This document shows positions 50,586 to 58,980 of a stretch of DNA of 64,000 bases, piece by piece. The translations under genes were made by a program, and so were the position numbers. The notes beneath the pieces were generated by a model that saw only the letters and a list, made by a program, of their open reading frames with translations, was not told where the DNA came from and searched no databases. The stretch covers positions 2,108,001 through 2,172,000 of the forward strand of contig NZ_CP061287.1 of assembly GCF_018687275.1 (NCBI RefSeq), written 5' to 3'. The number at the start of each line of letters is the position of its first letter. Position 1 is the stretch's first letter. Origin of the DNA: Polynucleobacter sp. MWH-Aus1W21. GTDB lineage: Bacteria > Pseudomonadota > Gammaproteobacteria > Burkholderiales > Burkholderiaceae.

Positions 50586-52544
50586 TTATGGAAGCTCGGA
50601 TTGAGTTGCAGCCTTTGGAGTAATAACCCCCAAGCGTTGTTTCAAAGACTGTGTCTGACCATTCATTACGGATGAATAATAATTGGCATTAGAGAGCACA
50701 TTCTTCACGTAAACACGCGTCTCTGTAAACGGGATGGTTTCAGCAAAAATTGCACCCTCAGTTGGACCAGACAACTTCTCACGCCAAGCCTTTGATCTAG
50801 AAGGTCCTGCGTTATACGCTGCGGAAGCCAAAACCCAAGAGCCTTCGAGGTCAACGAGAACCATATTTAAATAATTACTACCCAAAGTTAAATTGGTATT
50901 GGTATCGCTTAATTTGTCATTGGTGTAATTTGTCATTCCAATTTTCTTAGCCACGTACTTTGCCGTATTCGGCATCACTTGCATTAATCCTGAGGCGCCT
51001 ACAGAAGAGTCGGCATTCACAATGAAGCGTGACTCCTGACGAATCAAGCCATAAGCCCAAGCGAGATTTAAATCAATTTGGCGCGCAATGGGAGACAGCT
51101 CCTCTTTGTACGGAGTTGGGTAACGCAAACTGAAGTCGTGTTCTTGTTTTGTACGATCAGCCGTATTGACAACGCGGTCATATAAGTTAATTCGCTTTGC
51201 ATACTCTGCAGCTGCCAACAATTGCTTGTCGGTCATATTGCGTAGCTCCCAATTCCATTCGCGATTACCTTCGAAGCGAAGATTCATGGCATATAAACGC
51301 TCACCACGAATAAATCCTTTACGGCTCGCCATCGCATCAATCTCTTGCTCGGTCACTTTAGTTTTAGTGGGCGCATTATTAGACTTACCCAATTCTTCGC
51401 GTGCTAGCTGGCCATAAAAGTTATATTGATCCGCAATCATTTCAAAGCTGTCTCTAGCTTTTGTATCTTGGCCTTCAGCCTTTAATGCGCGGCCATACCA
51501 ATATGTCCAGGCAGGATCTTTACTGCGTACGGCGGGATTCATACCATCGATTGCATTCTTAACCAGGATCCAATCTTTAGCACGCAAGCCTGCGCGCACC
51601 TTCCATTCTTGGGATTCAACTGATAACAGCTCGTTATAGCCCCGCTCTTGTTGCAGACGATAAGCATCATCTGCATTGGGATCTAATTTCTTAGCCAAGA
51701 ATTGTCCGATCACACCCCATGCAACCGCTTGATTCTCTTTGCTATAGCGTGATGCAGTTTGAGAAAAGTCCCGATAGGCTTTAGCTGGGTCAGTCTTGGC
51801 TGCTCTAACAATATCTGCCATCGGATCTTCTCCGCCAAGGCGACGGGCCATGGTGTCATAACCTTTTTCGCTAGCAGCACGGCCAATTGCCTTAGCCTCG
51901 CTTGGAGACATGCCGCCAGCAGCGACTAATGAGGGTACTAATTCTTGGCATGCCTGTCCAAAATAACTTGGATCTAACAATACAGAGCGTGAATCGATTG
52001 CTAGCTTAGTTGGATTCTCGCCTTGAGATAACTTCGATAACAAGGAATAGCATTTCACTTGTGTATCGTCATCGAGCACAAACTTGGCATACTCAGCATC
52101 AAAGCGCGCCCAGTCTTTACGTTTACCTAAAACTAACAACCAGTCATTACGCATACGGTCAGCCAAGGCCGTACCTTGATATTGATTTAGAAATGCAACA
52201 ACCTGAGTATCTGTACTGTAGTCGTTACGCGCACCACCAGCACTATCAAATAATTGCGGCTTGATACGGAAATAAGCTACATAGTCATCAAATGGGTAAT
52301 TAGCTAAATTAGATGAAAGCTGCTGAGTACGAAAGACATCATTCTTTTTGGCAGCTTCGCGCAAATCGATAAACATCCGATCGGTGTCGGTAATTTCGGC
52401 TGGGGCAGCCTTGCTTTCATATGACTTGGGAATGGATGGCTTTTTCAGCTTTTCTGCAAAGCTATTGGACATGCCTAGAGCGAGGCCCAAAACTAGGATT
52501 TTGGCCAATTGAAGGTATTTACTGTTTACTGTTGCAGACTTCAT
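50586..52544 (-). CDS. slt: Soluble lytic murein transglycosylase
   Basis: Periplasmic enzyme cutting glycan strands of peptidoglycan to 1,6-anhydro products. The 652-residue protein has a signal peptide (LAKILVLGLALGMSNSFA, residues about 13-30), a long alpha-superhelical U domain, and a C-terminal catalytic domain with GLIRQESRFIVNADSSVGASGLMQVMP near residue 505-531 (Glu in RQESRF) and AYNAGPSRSKAWR near 584. Length and order match Slt70. It is divergent from the 5-formyl-THF cyclo-ligase gene. Confidence 0.95.
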   Translation of the reverse strand: MKSATVNSKYLQLAKILVLGLALGMSNSFAEKLKKPSIPKSYESKAAPAEITDTDRMFIDLREAAKKNDVFRTQQLSSNLANYPFDDYVAYFRIKPQLFDSAGGARNDYSTDTQVVAFLNQYQGTALADRMRNDWLLVLGKRKDWARFDAEYAKFVLDDDTQVKCYSLLSKLSQGENPTKLAIDSRSVLLDPSYFGQACQELVPSLVAAGGMSPSEAKAIGRAASEKGYDTMARRLGGEDPMADIVRAAKTDPAKAYRDFSQTASRYSKENQAVAWGVIGQFLAKKLDPNADDAYRLQQERGYNELLSVESQEWKVRAGLRAKDWILVKNAIDGMNPAVRSKDPAWTYWYGRALKAEGQDTKARDSFEMIADQYNFYGQLAREELGKSNNAPTKTKVTEQEIDAMASRKGFIRGERLYAMNLRFEGNREWNWELRNMTDKQLLAAAEYAKRINLYDRVVNTADRTKQEHDFSLRYPTPYKEELSPIARQIDLNLAWAYGLIRQESRFIVNADSSVGASGLMQVMPNTAKYVAKKIGMTNYTNDKLSDTNTNLTLGSNYLNMVLVDLEGSWVLASAAYNAGPSRSKAWREKLSGPTEGAIFAETIPFTETRVYVKNVLSNANYYSSVMNGQTQSLKQRLGVITPKAATQSELP

Positions 52545-52627
52545 TATTACGATCTAACCCTATCTTTATTTACAGGGCCAAGGTCCTGTAATACTTGATT
52601 ACTATATCCTTTAATTTTCGCCTGATA

Positions 52628-53254
52628 ATGGTCGATATGCACGGTAATTCACCAAAAACTCTTCGCCAAGATTTATTAAAACAACGCAAAGAATTTGCTA
52701 CTGGGAATCACTATACTGCCGCAGAGATGGGCTTGATTACAGGCCTTAATCATTTTTTGGCTCATGAAGGCAAATCTATTCGCTCAATTGCGCTTTATTG
52801 GCCAATTCAGAATGAAATAGATTTACGCCCAACCCTATCAAGCTGGGTAAAGAAAGGTGCCTATCGTCGATTGGCGCTGCCTTATGCGCGCCCTGATAAA
52901 CACCTAGATTTTTTTGAATGGCAAGAAGGGGATGCTTTAGTGCCAAGCGCGCATGGCGTACCAGAGCCCGATCCCAACAATGCCTCAAGACCGCCCATCA
53001 ATCCGGACTGTATTCTAATTCCCTGCGTTGGCTGGTCCAGCTCGGTTGTGAATGGTAAATCCCATTACTGGCGACTGGGCTATGGTGGCGGATATTTTGA
53101 TCGCACCCTAGCCGATCTCAGAAAGAAAAATCCCAAGCTGGTTTGCGTTGGGATTGGTTTTGATTGGCAAAAATTAGATGATGCCCAGTGGGAGGCTCAA
53201 ACTCATGATGAGCCCTTAGATTTATTGCTAACTGAATCAGGTTTGTTCAGTTAG
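52628..53254 (+). CDS. 5-formyltetrahydrofolate cyclo-ligase
   Basis: Converts 5-formyl-THF to 5,10-methenyl-THF with ATP. The 208-residue protein has SIALYWPIQNEIDLRPTL near 53-70, LALPYARPDKHLDFFEW near 81, and the C-terminal signature LGYGGGYFDRTLADL near 149-163. The start is uncertain: the frame opens at a TTG (52595), ATG 52628 was chosen, and ATG 52637 is also possible; none has a clear Shine-Dalgarno. A strong hairpin overlaps the stop codon. It is divergent from slt and convergent with metF. Confidence 0.92.
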   Translation: MVDMHGNSPKTLRQDLLKQRKEFATGNHYTAAEMGLITGLNHFLAHEGKSIRSIALYWPIQNEIDLRPTLSSWVKKGAYRRLALPYARPDKHLDFFEWQEGDALVPSAHGVPEPDPNNASRPPINPDCILIPCVGWSSSVVNGKSHYWRLGYGGGYFDRTLADLRKKNPKLVCVGIGFDWQKLDDAQWEAQTHDEPLDLLLTESGLFS

Positions 53255-53270
53255 CAATTTACTTTTTTAC
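53224..53270 (+). terminator. Intrinsic terminator of the cyclo-ligase gene
   Basis: Perfect 13-bp stem ATTGCTAACTGAA / TTCAGTTAGCAAT (53224-53236 with 53246-53258), 9-nt loop, then ttactttttta. The stem covers the stop codon of the + strand gene. The minus-strand side lacks a T run, so use by metF is doubtful. Confidence 0.75.
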
Positions 53271-54097
53271 TTGGTTAAGTCTAAGTTATCGGCGATCGCT
53301 AAAACTGCATCAGCCTGATTTAATGAATAGAAATGAATTCCAGGCGCGCCAGCTGTTAATAGTTGATCACACAAGTCCGTCACCACCTCTTCACCAAATG
53401 CGCGGATAGAGGCGATGTCATCTCCATAAGACTGAAGGCGCAAACGAATCCAGCGTGGAATCTCTGCACCACACGCGTCCGAGAATCGCAATAACTGACT
53501 ACTGTTTGTAATCGGCATAATGCCAGCAATGATTGGCTGTGTAACGCCCAAGTCATAAGCCTCATCTACAAAGCGGAAGTAAGCATCGCTGTTATAAAAA
53601 TACTGCGTCACGGCAGAGTTAGCACCTGCCTTCATTTTTTGTACAAAGAAATCGACATCGCTAGCAGGCGACTTTGCCTGAGGATGCGTCTCTGGATATG
53701 CAGCTACATCGATATGAAACCAATCACCTGTTTCTGCACGAATAAATTCCACCAATTCATTGGCATGATGAAACTCACCATACTGGCCCATGCCAGATGG
53801 CAAGTCACCGCGCAAAGCCACGATGCGCTTCACGCCTAAAGCTTGATATTGCTTGAGCATCTCACGCACGCTTTCACGTGAGCCACCAACACAAGACAAG
53901 TGAGGAGCAACCGACGCACCAGCAGCATGAATATCGCTCACCACTTTTAAGGTCCCAGACTGAGTAGAACCACCGGCACCAAAGGTCACGGAATAAAACG
54001 AAGGCTTAAGCGTTTCAGAAAAACGCTCTCGCACAAGATGCAACTTACTCTCACCTTCAGGTGTTTTTGGAGGAAAGAATTCGACGCTTAATTCCAT
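53267..54097 (-). CDS. metF: Methylenetetrahydrofolate reductase
   Basis: Reduces 5,10-methylene-THF to 5-methyl-THF, the methyl donor for methionine synthase. The 276-residue flavoprotein begins MELSVEFFPPKTPEGESKL with the catalytic Glu in the EFFPP motif, has SVTFGAGGSTQSGT near 37-50, VALRGDLP near 93, and PIIAGIMPITNSSQLLRF near 188-205. It is 31 bp downstream of ahcY, so it is likely under the same SAH riboswitch. Confidence 0.96.
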   Translation of the reverse strand: MELSVEFFPPKTPEGESKLHLVRERFSETLKPSFYSVTFGAGGSTQSGTLKVVSDIHAAGASVAPHLSCVGGSRESVREMLKQYQALGVKRIVALRGDLPSGMGQYGEFHHANELVEFIRAETGDWFHIDVAAYPETHPQAKSPASDVDFFVQKMKAGANSAVTQYFYNSDAYFRFVDEAYDLGVTQPIIAGIMPITNSSQLLRFSDACGAEIPRWIRLRLQSYGDDIASIRAFGEEVVTDLCDQLLTAGAPGIHFYSLNQADAVLAIADNLDLTK

Positions 54098-54128
54098 GAT
54101 TTTGGGCCTAGGTTTCTATATGACTGGA

Positions 54129-55574
54129 TTAATAACGATAGTGGTCAGCCTTGTATGGGCCTTCCTTCGTTACGCCAATGTAAGAAGCTTGCTGGTCAGA
54201 CAACACCGTTAACTCTGCATTCAGAGTCTTGAGCTGTAAGCGAGCAACTTTCTCATCTAAATGCTTAGGCAATGTGTAAACACCGATTGGGTATTTATCT
54301 GTACCAACTGCATTCCATAATTCGATTTGAGCAATCACTTGGTTTGCAAATGAAGAGCTCATTACGTATGAAGGATGTCCTGTACCGCAGCCGAGGTTAA
54401 CCAAGCGGCCTTTAGCCAAAATGATGATGCGCTTTTCAGGCTTGCCATTAGCAGCTGGGAAAATCACATGGTCCACTTGGGGCTTGATTTCTTCCCACTT
54501 ATATTTCTCAATACCAGCAACGTCGATTTCGTTGTCAAAGTGGCCGATGTTACAAACGATAGCTTGATTCTTCATCTTAGCCATGTGGTCATGTGTAATC
54601 ACGTGGTAGTTGCCGGTTGCAGAAACAAAGATGTCTGCTTTATCAGCAGCGTAATCCATAGTCACAACACGATAGCCTTCCATTGCAGCTTGCAATGCGC
54701 AAATTGGATCTACTTCAGTTACCCAAACTTGAGCAGACAAGGCACGCAATGCTTGAGCTGAACCTTTACCCACATCGCCATAACCACAAACTACTGCAAC
54801 CTTACCAGCCACCATGACGTCAGTAGCACGCTTGATCGCGTCCACTAAAGACTCGCGGCAACCATATAAGTTGTCAAACTTGCTCTTAGTAACGGAGTCA
54901 TTTACGTTAATTGCCGGGAACTTCAAATCACCCTTAGCAAACATTTGATACAAGCGATGTACGCCTGTAGTGGTTTCTTCGGTAACGCCCTTAACTTTCT
55001 CCAAGCGTGTTGAATACCAAGTTGGGTCTTGCGCTAATTTTTTCTTGATAGCTGCAAACAAAATGGTTTCTTCTTCGCTGGTTGGATGATTCAAACAAGC
55101 TTGATCTTTCTCAGCGCGTGCGCCAAGGTGCAACAACAAAGTAGCGTCGCCACCGTCATCCAAAATCATATTGGTGTAACCACCGTCAGCCCACTCAAAA
55201 ATGCGGTGCGTAAAGTCCCAATACTGCTCGAGGGTTTCGCCTTTAATCGCAAACACTGGTGTGCCGTTAGCAGCGATTGCAGCAGCAGCATGGTCTTGCG
55301 TGGAGAAAATATTGCAAGATGCCCACTGAACTTCAGCGCCGAGCGCTTCAAGCGTCTCGATTAATACTGCAGTTTGAATGGTCATGTGCAAAGAGCCCGT
55401 AATACGTGCGCCACGCAATGGCTGTTGTGCAGCAAATTCATCGCGAATGGCGATCAGACCAGGCATCTCAGTTTCAGCAATCGCGATTTCTTTACGACCA
55501 AAGTCAGCCAAAGTGATATCAGCAATCGCGCAACGAGTTGCTACAAAGTTATTTAAATCAGAAACGGTATTCAT
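54129..55574 (-). CDS. ahcY: Adenosylhomocysteinase
   Basis: Hydrolyses S-adenosylhomocysteine to adenosine and homocysteine, clearing the product inhibitor of SAM methyltransferases. The 481-residue enzyme has RITGSLHMTIQTAVLIETLEALG near residue 57-79, the NAD site VVCGYGDVGKGSAQALRALSAQVWVTEVDP near 243-272, and the C-terminal KADHYRY with the conserved Lys and Tyr. The frame is open upstream, but the ATG at 55572-55574 follows GCTGGAG and gives the family N-terminus. The SAH riboswitch lies in its 5' leader. Confidence 0.97.
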   Translation of the reverse strand: MNTVSDLNNFVATRCAIADITLADFGRKEIAIAETEMPGLIAIRDEFAAQQPLRGARITGSLHMTIQTAVLIETLEALGAEVQWASCNIFSTQDHAAAAIAANGTPVFAIKGETLEQYWDFTHRIFEWADGGYTNMILDDGGDATLLLHLGARAEKDQACLNHPTSEEETILFAAIKKKLAQDPTWYSTRLEKVKGVTEETTTGVHRLYQMFAKGDLKFPAINVNDSVTKSKFDNLYGCRESLVDAIKRATDVMVAGKVAVVCGYGDVGKGSAQALRALSAQVWVTEVDPICALQAAMEGYRVVTMDYAADKADIFVSATGNYHVITHDHMAKMKNQAIVCNIGHFDNEIDVAGIEKYKWEEIKPQVDHVIFPAANGKPEKRIIILAKGRLVNLGCGTGHPSYVMSSSFANQVIAQIELWNAVGTDKYPIGVYTLPKHLDEKVARLQLKTLNAELTVLSDQQASYIGVTKEGPYKADHYRY

Positions 55575-55691
55575 TAATGCTCCAGCTAAATACGATCCAA
55601 TGCTGGAGTAGAAACTCGCTAGCCATCGAATCATGGGTTAGCGAGCGCGGTTGCAATTAGCAAACTCCCGGGATTACCTTAGAGTCCACTC

Positions 55692-55747
55692 CCTTCAAGC
55701 CTGGGGAAGTGCTGGGTCACAGCATTCCTTGCAACGCTCCTTGAAGG
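55692..55747 (-). promoter_or_regulatory. SAH riboswitch upstream of ahcY-metF
   Basis: On the minus strand the element starts CCTTCAAGGAGCGTTGCAAG and closes with GGCTTGAAGG; the outer P1 stem is 8 perfect pairs (55740-55747 with 55692-55699). The conserved GGAGCGTTGCA core followed by an internal GCTG...CAGC-like helix is the SAH aptamer consensus known upstream of ahcY in beta- and gammaproteobacteria. It lies 118 nt before the ahcY start. In this class SAH binding turns gene expression on. Confidence 0.88.
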
Positions 55748-55748
55748 T

Positions 55749-55776
55749 ATGCCGTAATTGTAAACAATTACGGCAT
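55749..55776. terminator. Perfect hairpin between metK and the SAH riboswitch
   Basis: 12-bp perfect inverted repeat ATGCCGTAATTG / CAATTACGGCAT with a 4-nt loop, 40 bp past the metK stop and 2 bp before the riboswitch P1 stem. It could end metK transcripts, but no T run follows on the minus strand. The loop also forms a TACAAT hexamer that could be a -10 box for the riboswitch transcript. Confidence 0.45.
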
Positions 55777-55815
55777 ATTTCGCCTCAATACACCTACAAA
55801 CTGCGTATTTCCTAC

Positions 55816-56982
55816 TTACAGACCTGCTGCGGCACGTAATGCAGCCGCTTTGTCTGTTTGCTCCCAAGTAAATTCTGGCTCTTCACGACCAAAGTGGCCA
55901 TAAGCAGCAGTCTTCTTATAAATTGGGCGCAAGAGATTCAACATCTTCACGATACCTTTTGGACGCAAGTCAAAATGCTCAGAAACCAATTGAGCAATCT
56001 TCTCATCGGAGATCTTGCCTGTGCCAAATGTGCTCACCATCACTGAAGTTGGCTTTGCAACGCCAATCGCGTAAGAGATCTGAATCAAGCACTTGCTTGC
56101 CAAACCACCAGCAACAACGTTCTTTGCAACATAGCGACCAGCATAAGCAGCAGATCGGTCAACCTTAGATGGGTCTTTACCAGAGAAAGCGCCGCCACCA
56201 TGAGGAGCTGCACCGCCGTAGGTATCCACAATAATTTTGCGACCAGTTAAGCCGCAATCGCCTTGTGGGCCGCCGATAACGAAACGACCTGTTGGGTTCA
56301 CCAAAAAGTTAATTGCGCCTTTGATCAAATGCTTAGGCAATACTGGTTTAATAATTTCTTCGATCACTGCTTCGCGCAATTTCTCGAGGGAGATATCTTC
56401 ATCGTGCTGAGTAGAGAGCACAACAGTATCGATAGAGTCAGGCTTGCCATCTACATAACGCAATGTCACTTGTGACTTTGCATCAGGGCGCAACCAATTC
56501 AAACGACCATCGCGGCGCAATTGGGATTGACGCTCAACTAAGCGGTGTGACAAATGAATTGGCAAGGGCATTAGCTCTGCAGTCTCATCACAAGCGTAAC
56601 CGAACATCAAACCTTGGTCGCCAGCACCTTGATCCAAGCCATCATCATGAGCCTTATCAACGCCTTGAGCAATATCGGGGCTCTGTTTGTCATATGCAAC
56701 CAATACTGCACAACCTTTGTAGTCGATGCCGTATGCAGTGTTGTCGTATCCGATTTCACGCAATGTATTACGAGCAACTTGAATGTAATCAACGTTAGCG
56801 TTAGTCGTGATCTCACCAGCCAAAACAACTAAGCCGGTGTTACACAATGTTTCTGCTGCAACACGTGCAGTTGGATCTTGAGCCAAGATGGCATCGAGAA
56901 TCGAATCAGAAATTTGGTCTGCTACTTTATCGGGGTGACCTTCAGAAACGGATTCTGAGGTAAAGAAGTAATCGTTTGCCAT
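55816..56982 (-). CDS. metK: S-adenosylmethionine synthetase
   Basis: Makes SAM from methionine and ATP. The 388-residue protein has SESVSEGHPDKVADQISD (residues about 9-26), GAGDQGLMFGYACDE near 116-130, the phosphate-binding GGAAPHGGGAFSGKDPSKVDRSAAY near 254-278, and the C-terminal GHFGREEPEFTWE. Length is normal (about 384-390). It is preceded by a 200-bp leader with a recognisable sigma70 promoter and followed by the SAH riboswitch and ahcY. Confidence 0.97.
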   Translation of the reverse strand: MANDYFFTSESVSEGHPDKVADQISDSILDAILAQDPTARVAAETLCNTGLVVLAGEITTNANVDYIQVARNTLREIGYDNTAYGIDYKGCAVLVAYDKQSPDIAQGVDKAHDDGLDQGAGDQGLMFGYACDETAELMPLPIHLSHRLVERQSQLRRDGRLNWLRPDAKSQVTLRYVDGKPDSIDTVVLSTQHDEDISLEKLREAVIEEIIKPVLPKHLIKGAINFLVNPTGRFVIGGPQGDCGLTGRKIIVDTYGGAAPHGGGAFSGKDPSKVDRSAAYAGRYVAKNVVAGGLASKCLIQISYAIGVAKPTSVMVSTFGTGKISDEKIAQLVSEHFDLRPKGIVKMLNLLRPIYKKTAAYGHFGREEPEFTWEQTDKAAALRAAAGL

Positions 56983-57106
56983 TGCACATTCCTTAAGTTA
57001 TTAACACGATCATTGGGACAACTCGACGTGCCAGGAACTACAACGGCGACGCTTTAGCAGAATTTATGAATCGCCCTGCAAGTTGCCTTAACTCAGCGAT
57101 AGTGGA

Positions 57107-57136
57107 ATTCTATCCGAAAAGCGACTCATTGGGCAA
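57107..57136 (-). promoter_or_regulatory. Sigma70-type promoter of metK
   Basis: On the minus strand TTGCCC (57131-57136), 18-bp spacer, TAGAAT (57107-57112). The predicted start near 57100 gives a leader of about 118 nt before metK, containing a GGCGA/TCGCC pairing (57045-57049 with 57071-57075). Confidence 0.5.
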
Positions 57137-57173
57137 GACAGACTGAAATCCACACACCCAGAGCGGCATTGAA

Positions 57174-57188
57174 TATCATTAGGGGGTG
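57174..57188 (+). promoter_or_regulatory. Putative leaderless promoter of the htrB-like gene
   Basis: TATCAT (57174-57179, 5 of 6 matches) followed by 6 nt and a GTG start at 57186. The spacing supports the GTG as the real initiation codon. No obvious -35. Confidence 0.35.
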
Positions 57189-58046
57189 CGAAAACTTCTA
57201 TTAAAGCTCTGCCTGAATACGATTGCCGTGCTTCCACTTGCCCTAGTGCAAGTAATTGGGGCTTCTTTAGGCATGCTGGCCTATTTAGGCTCTAAACAGT
57301 ATCGATCACTCTTTCGCCCTCAATATGAAGCTGTAACCAAAGCGCGTAAATTGCCAGTGAAACTTTGGGAGGCAATCAGAGCCTCAGGAATGTTGTTTTC
57401 GGATAGCCTTTGGATTTGGCGCAACCCGCAAAAAGCACTGAAATTAGTTGAAGTGCAAAACTGGGATGTGGTTGAGACGGCGATTGGTGAGGGGAATGGT
57501 CTAGTTATGCTTACCCCCCATTTGGGCGGTTTTGAAATTATTCCCAGAGTATTGGCGCAACACTTCCCCGCGACTATTCTCTATCGCCCATCGCGCCAAG
57601 AATGGCTCAATGAAGTCGTTGAAGAGGGTCGCGCCTATCCCAACATGCATTTTGTGCCGACCAACCTTAATGGCGTACGCCAAATGACTCGGGCGCTCAC
57701 CAGAGGTGAGGCGATTGGCATTCTTCCAGATCAAGTACCCAGCGGCGGCGAGGGTGTATGGGTTCCTTTCTTTGGGCGGCCCGCCTATACAACACCATTA
57801 CCGGCTCGCCTTGCTAACCGCAATAACACGCCAGTAGTCATGTTTACTGCAAAGCGTAAAGGTTTGGGTCAAGGGTGGTTAATGCAAGCTACTCGTCTTT
57901 CATCCTTATCTGAAGATGCCAATACTGCCGCTGCAGAACTGAACACTGCCATTGAAAATGCAGTCCTTGTTGCGCCAGAACAATTCATTTGGTCCTACAA
58001 CCGCTACAAGCATCCCGCTGGTGCAGAATTGCCACCAAGCAATTAA
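57186..58046 (+). CDS. LpxL/HtrB-family lipid A biosynthesis acyltransferase (first copy)
   Basis: Inner-membrane acyltransferase of 286 residues that adds a secondary acyl chain to lipid A. It has an N-terminal hydrophobic anchor (TIAVLPLALVQVIGASLGMLAYL, residues about 12-34), the catalytic HxxxxE motif in LTPHLGGFEIIPR near 112-124, LYRPSRQEWL near 133, and GEAIGILPDQVPSGGEGVWVPFFG near 176-199. The start is GTG at 57186; no in-frame ATG precedes the anchor. A second paralogue follows 23 bp downstream, a common pair beside metK in this group. Confidence 0.9.
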   Translation: MRKLLLKLCLNTIAVLPLALVQVIGASLGMLAYLGSKQYRSLFRPQYEAVTKARKLPVKLWEAIRASGMLFSDSLWIWRNPQKALKLVEVQNWDVVETAIGEGNGLVMLTPHLGGFEIIPRVLAQHFPATILYRPSRQEWLNEVVEEGRAYPNMHFVPTNLNGVRQMTRALTRGEAIGILPDQVPSGGEGVWVPFFGRPAYTTPLPARLANRNNTPVVMFTAKRKGLGQGWLMQATRLSSLSEDANTAAAELNTAIENAVLVAPEQFIWSYNRYKHPAGAELPPSN

Positions 58047-58069
58047 ATTAATTCGTCACCATTTTTGAA

Positions 58070-58969
58070 ATGACCTGGTTACAAAACCTTTTTAATTTCT
58101 TGGCACTTAGCCTACTGCGTCTCTTTGCTTTTCTGCCTTATTCGATTACTGTCCATGTGGGCTATGGCTTGGGCTGGCTAGCCGCTCATATTCCAAATGG
58201 CCGTACCCATATTGTTAAAACCAACTTGCGGTTGTGTTTTCCCAATCTCACTGAAAAAGAAATTGGCGATCTCGCTCTTGAGAATTGGAAATTATTTGGT
58301 CGCAGCGTACTGGAGAGAAGCCGCATCTGGCTTGGTAGTGGCAAACAAATTACCGATATCGTCACCATTGAATCAGCGATCACCTTAGGGGATCGCAAAC
58401 CACGCCTTCTCATTAATCCACACTTTGTTGGTCTTGAAGGTGGCTTCATGGCACTTTCTGTACTAGCCAATCAACACGATTGGCCTCGAGGCGCCGGTCT
58501 TTACCAAAACATGAAAAATCCTTTCTTCAATCAAAAAATGATTGAGTGGCGAAATCGTTTTGGTGGAAAGTCTATTGAAAGACAAAGTCGCTTACGCGAT
58601 CTCATTCGCGAAATTCAAACGGGCAACTTTATTTTTATTGCGCCAGATATTGATTTGGGACCGCGTGATTCGATCTTTGTTCCCTTCTTTGGGGTCCAAA
58701 CGAACACTATTACCTCCGTATCCCGTCTAGCAAAGCTTAGCGGGGCAGAAGTTTGTCTTATGACAACCACTTTAAACAAAGATCGTAAAGCCTATACCTG
58801 CCACATCAGCGCGCCTTTACCAAACTTTCCAAGTGATGATGTTGAGAAAGATACTGCGCGCCTTAATCAATATATTGAAGAACTTGTTCGTGAAAGACCG
58901 GCGGAGTACTATTGGGTACATAAACGCTTTAAACATCGGCCGCCTGGCGAGCCGAGTCTTTACGAATAA
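58070..58969 (+). CDS. LpxL/HtrB-family lipid A biosynthesis acyltransferase (second copy)
   Basis: Paralogue of the preceding gene, 299 residues. N-terminal membrane anchor FLALSLLRLFAFLPYSITVHVGYGLGWLAAHI (residues about 8-39), the HxxxxE catalytic motif in LINPHFVGLEGGFMAL near 120-135, and FIFIAPDIDLGPRDSIFVPFFG near 186-207. The two copies are divergent enough that each probably adds a different secondary acyl chain (as LpxL and LpxM do). dapF follows 11 bp downstream. Confidence 0.9.
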   Translation: MTWLQNLFNFLALSLLRLFAFLPYSITVHVGYGLGWLAAHIPNGRTHIVKTNLRLCFPNLTEKEIGDLALENWKLFGRSVLERSRIWLGSGKQITDIVTIESAITLGDRKPRLLINPHFVGLEGGFMALSVLANQHDWPRGAGLYQNMKNPFFNQKMIEWRNRFGGKSIERQSRLRDLIREIQTGNFIFIAPDIDLGPRDSIFVPFFGVQTNTITSVSRLAKLSGAEVCLMTTTLNKDRKAYTCHISAPLPNFPSDDVEKDTARLNQYIEELVRERPAEYYWVHKRFKHRPPGEPSLYE

Positions 58970-58980
58970 ACGGGAATATT

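Noticed and set aside
56983..57185. Known SAM riboswitch upstream of metK
   Set aside because: No SAM-I, SAM-II or related core sequence was recognised; listed only as a structured-leader candidate.
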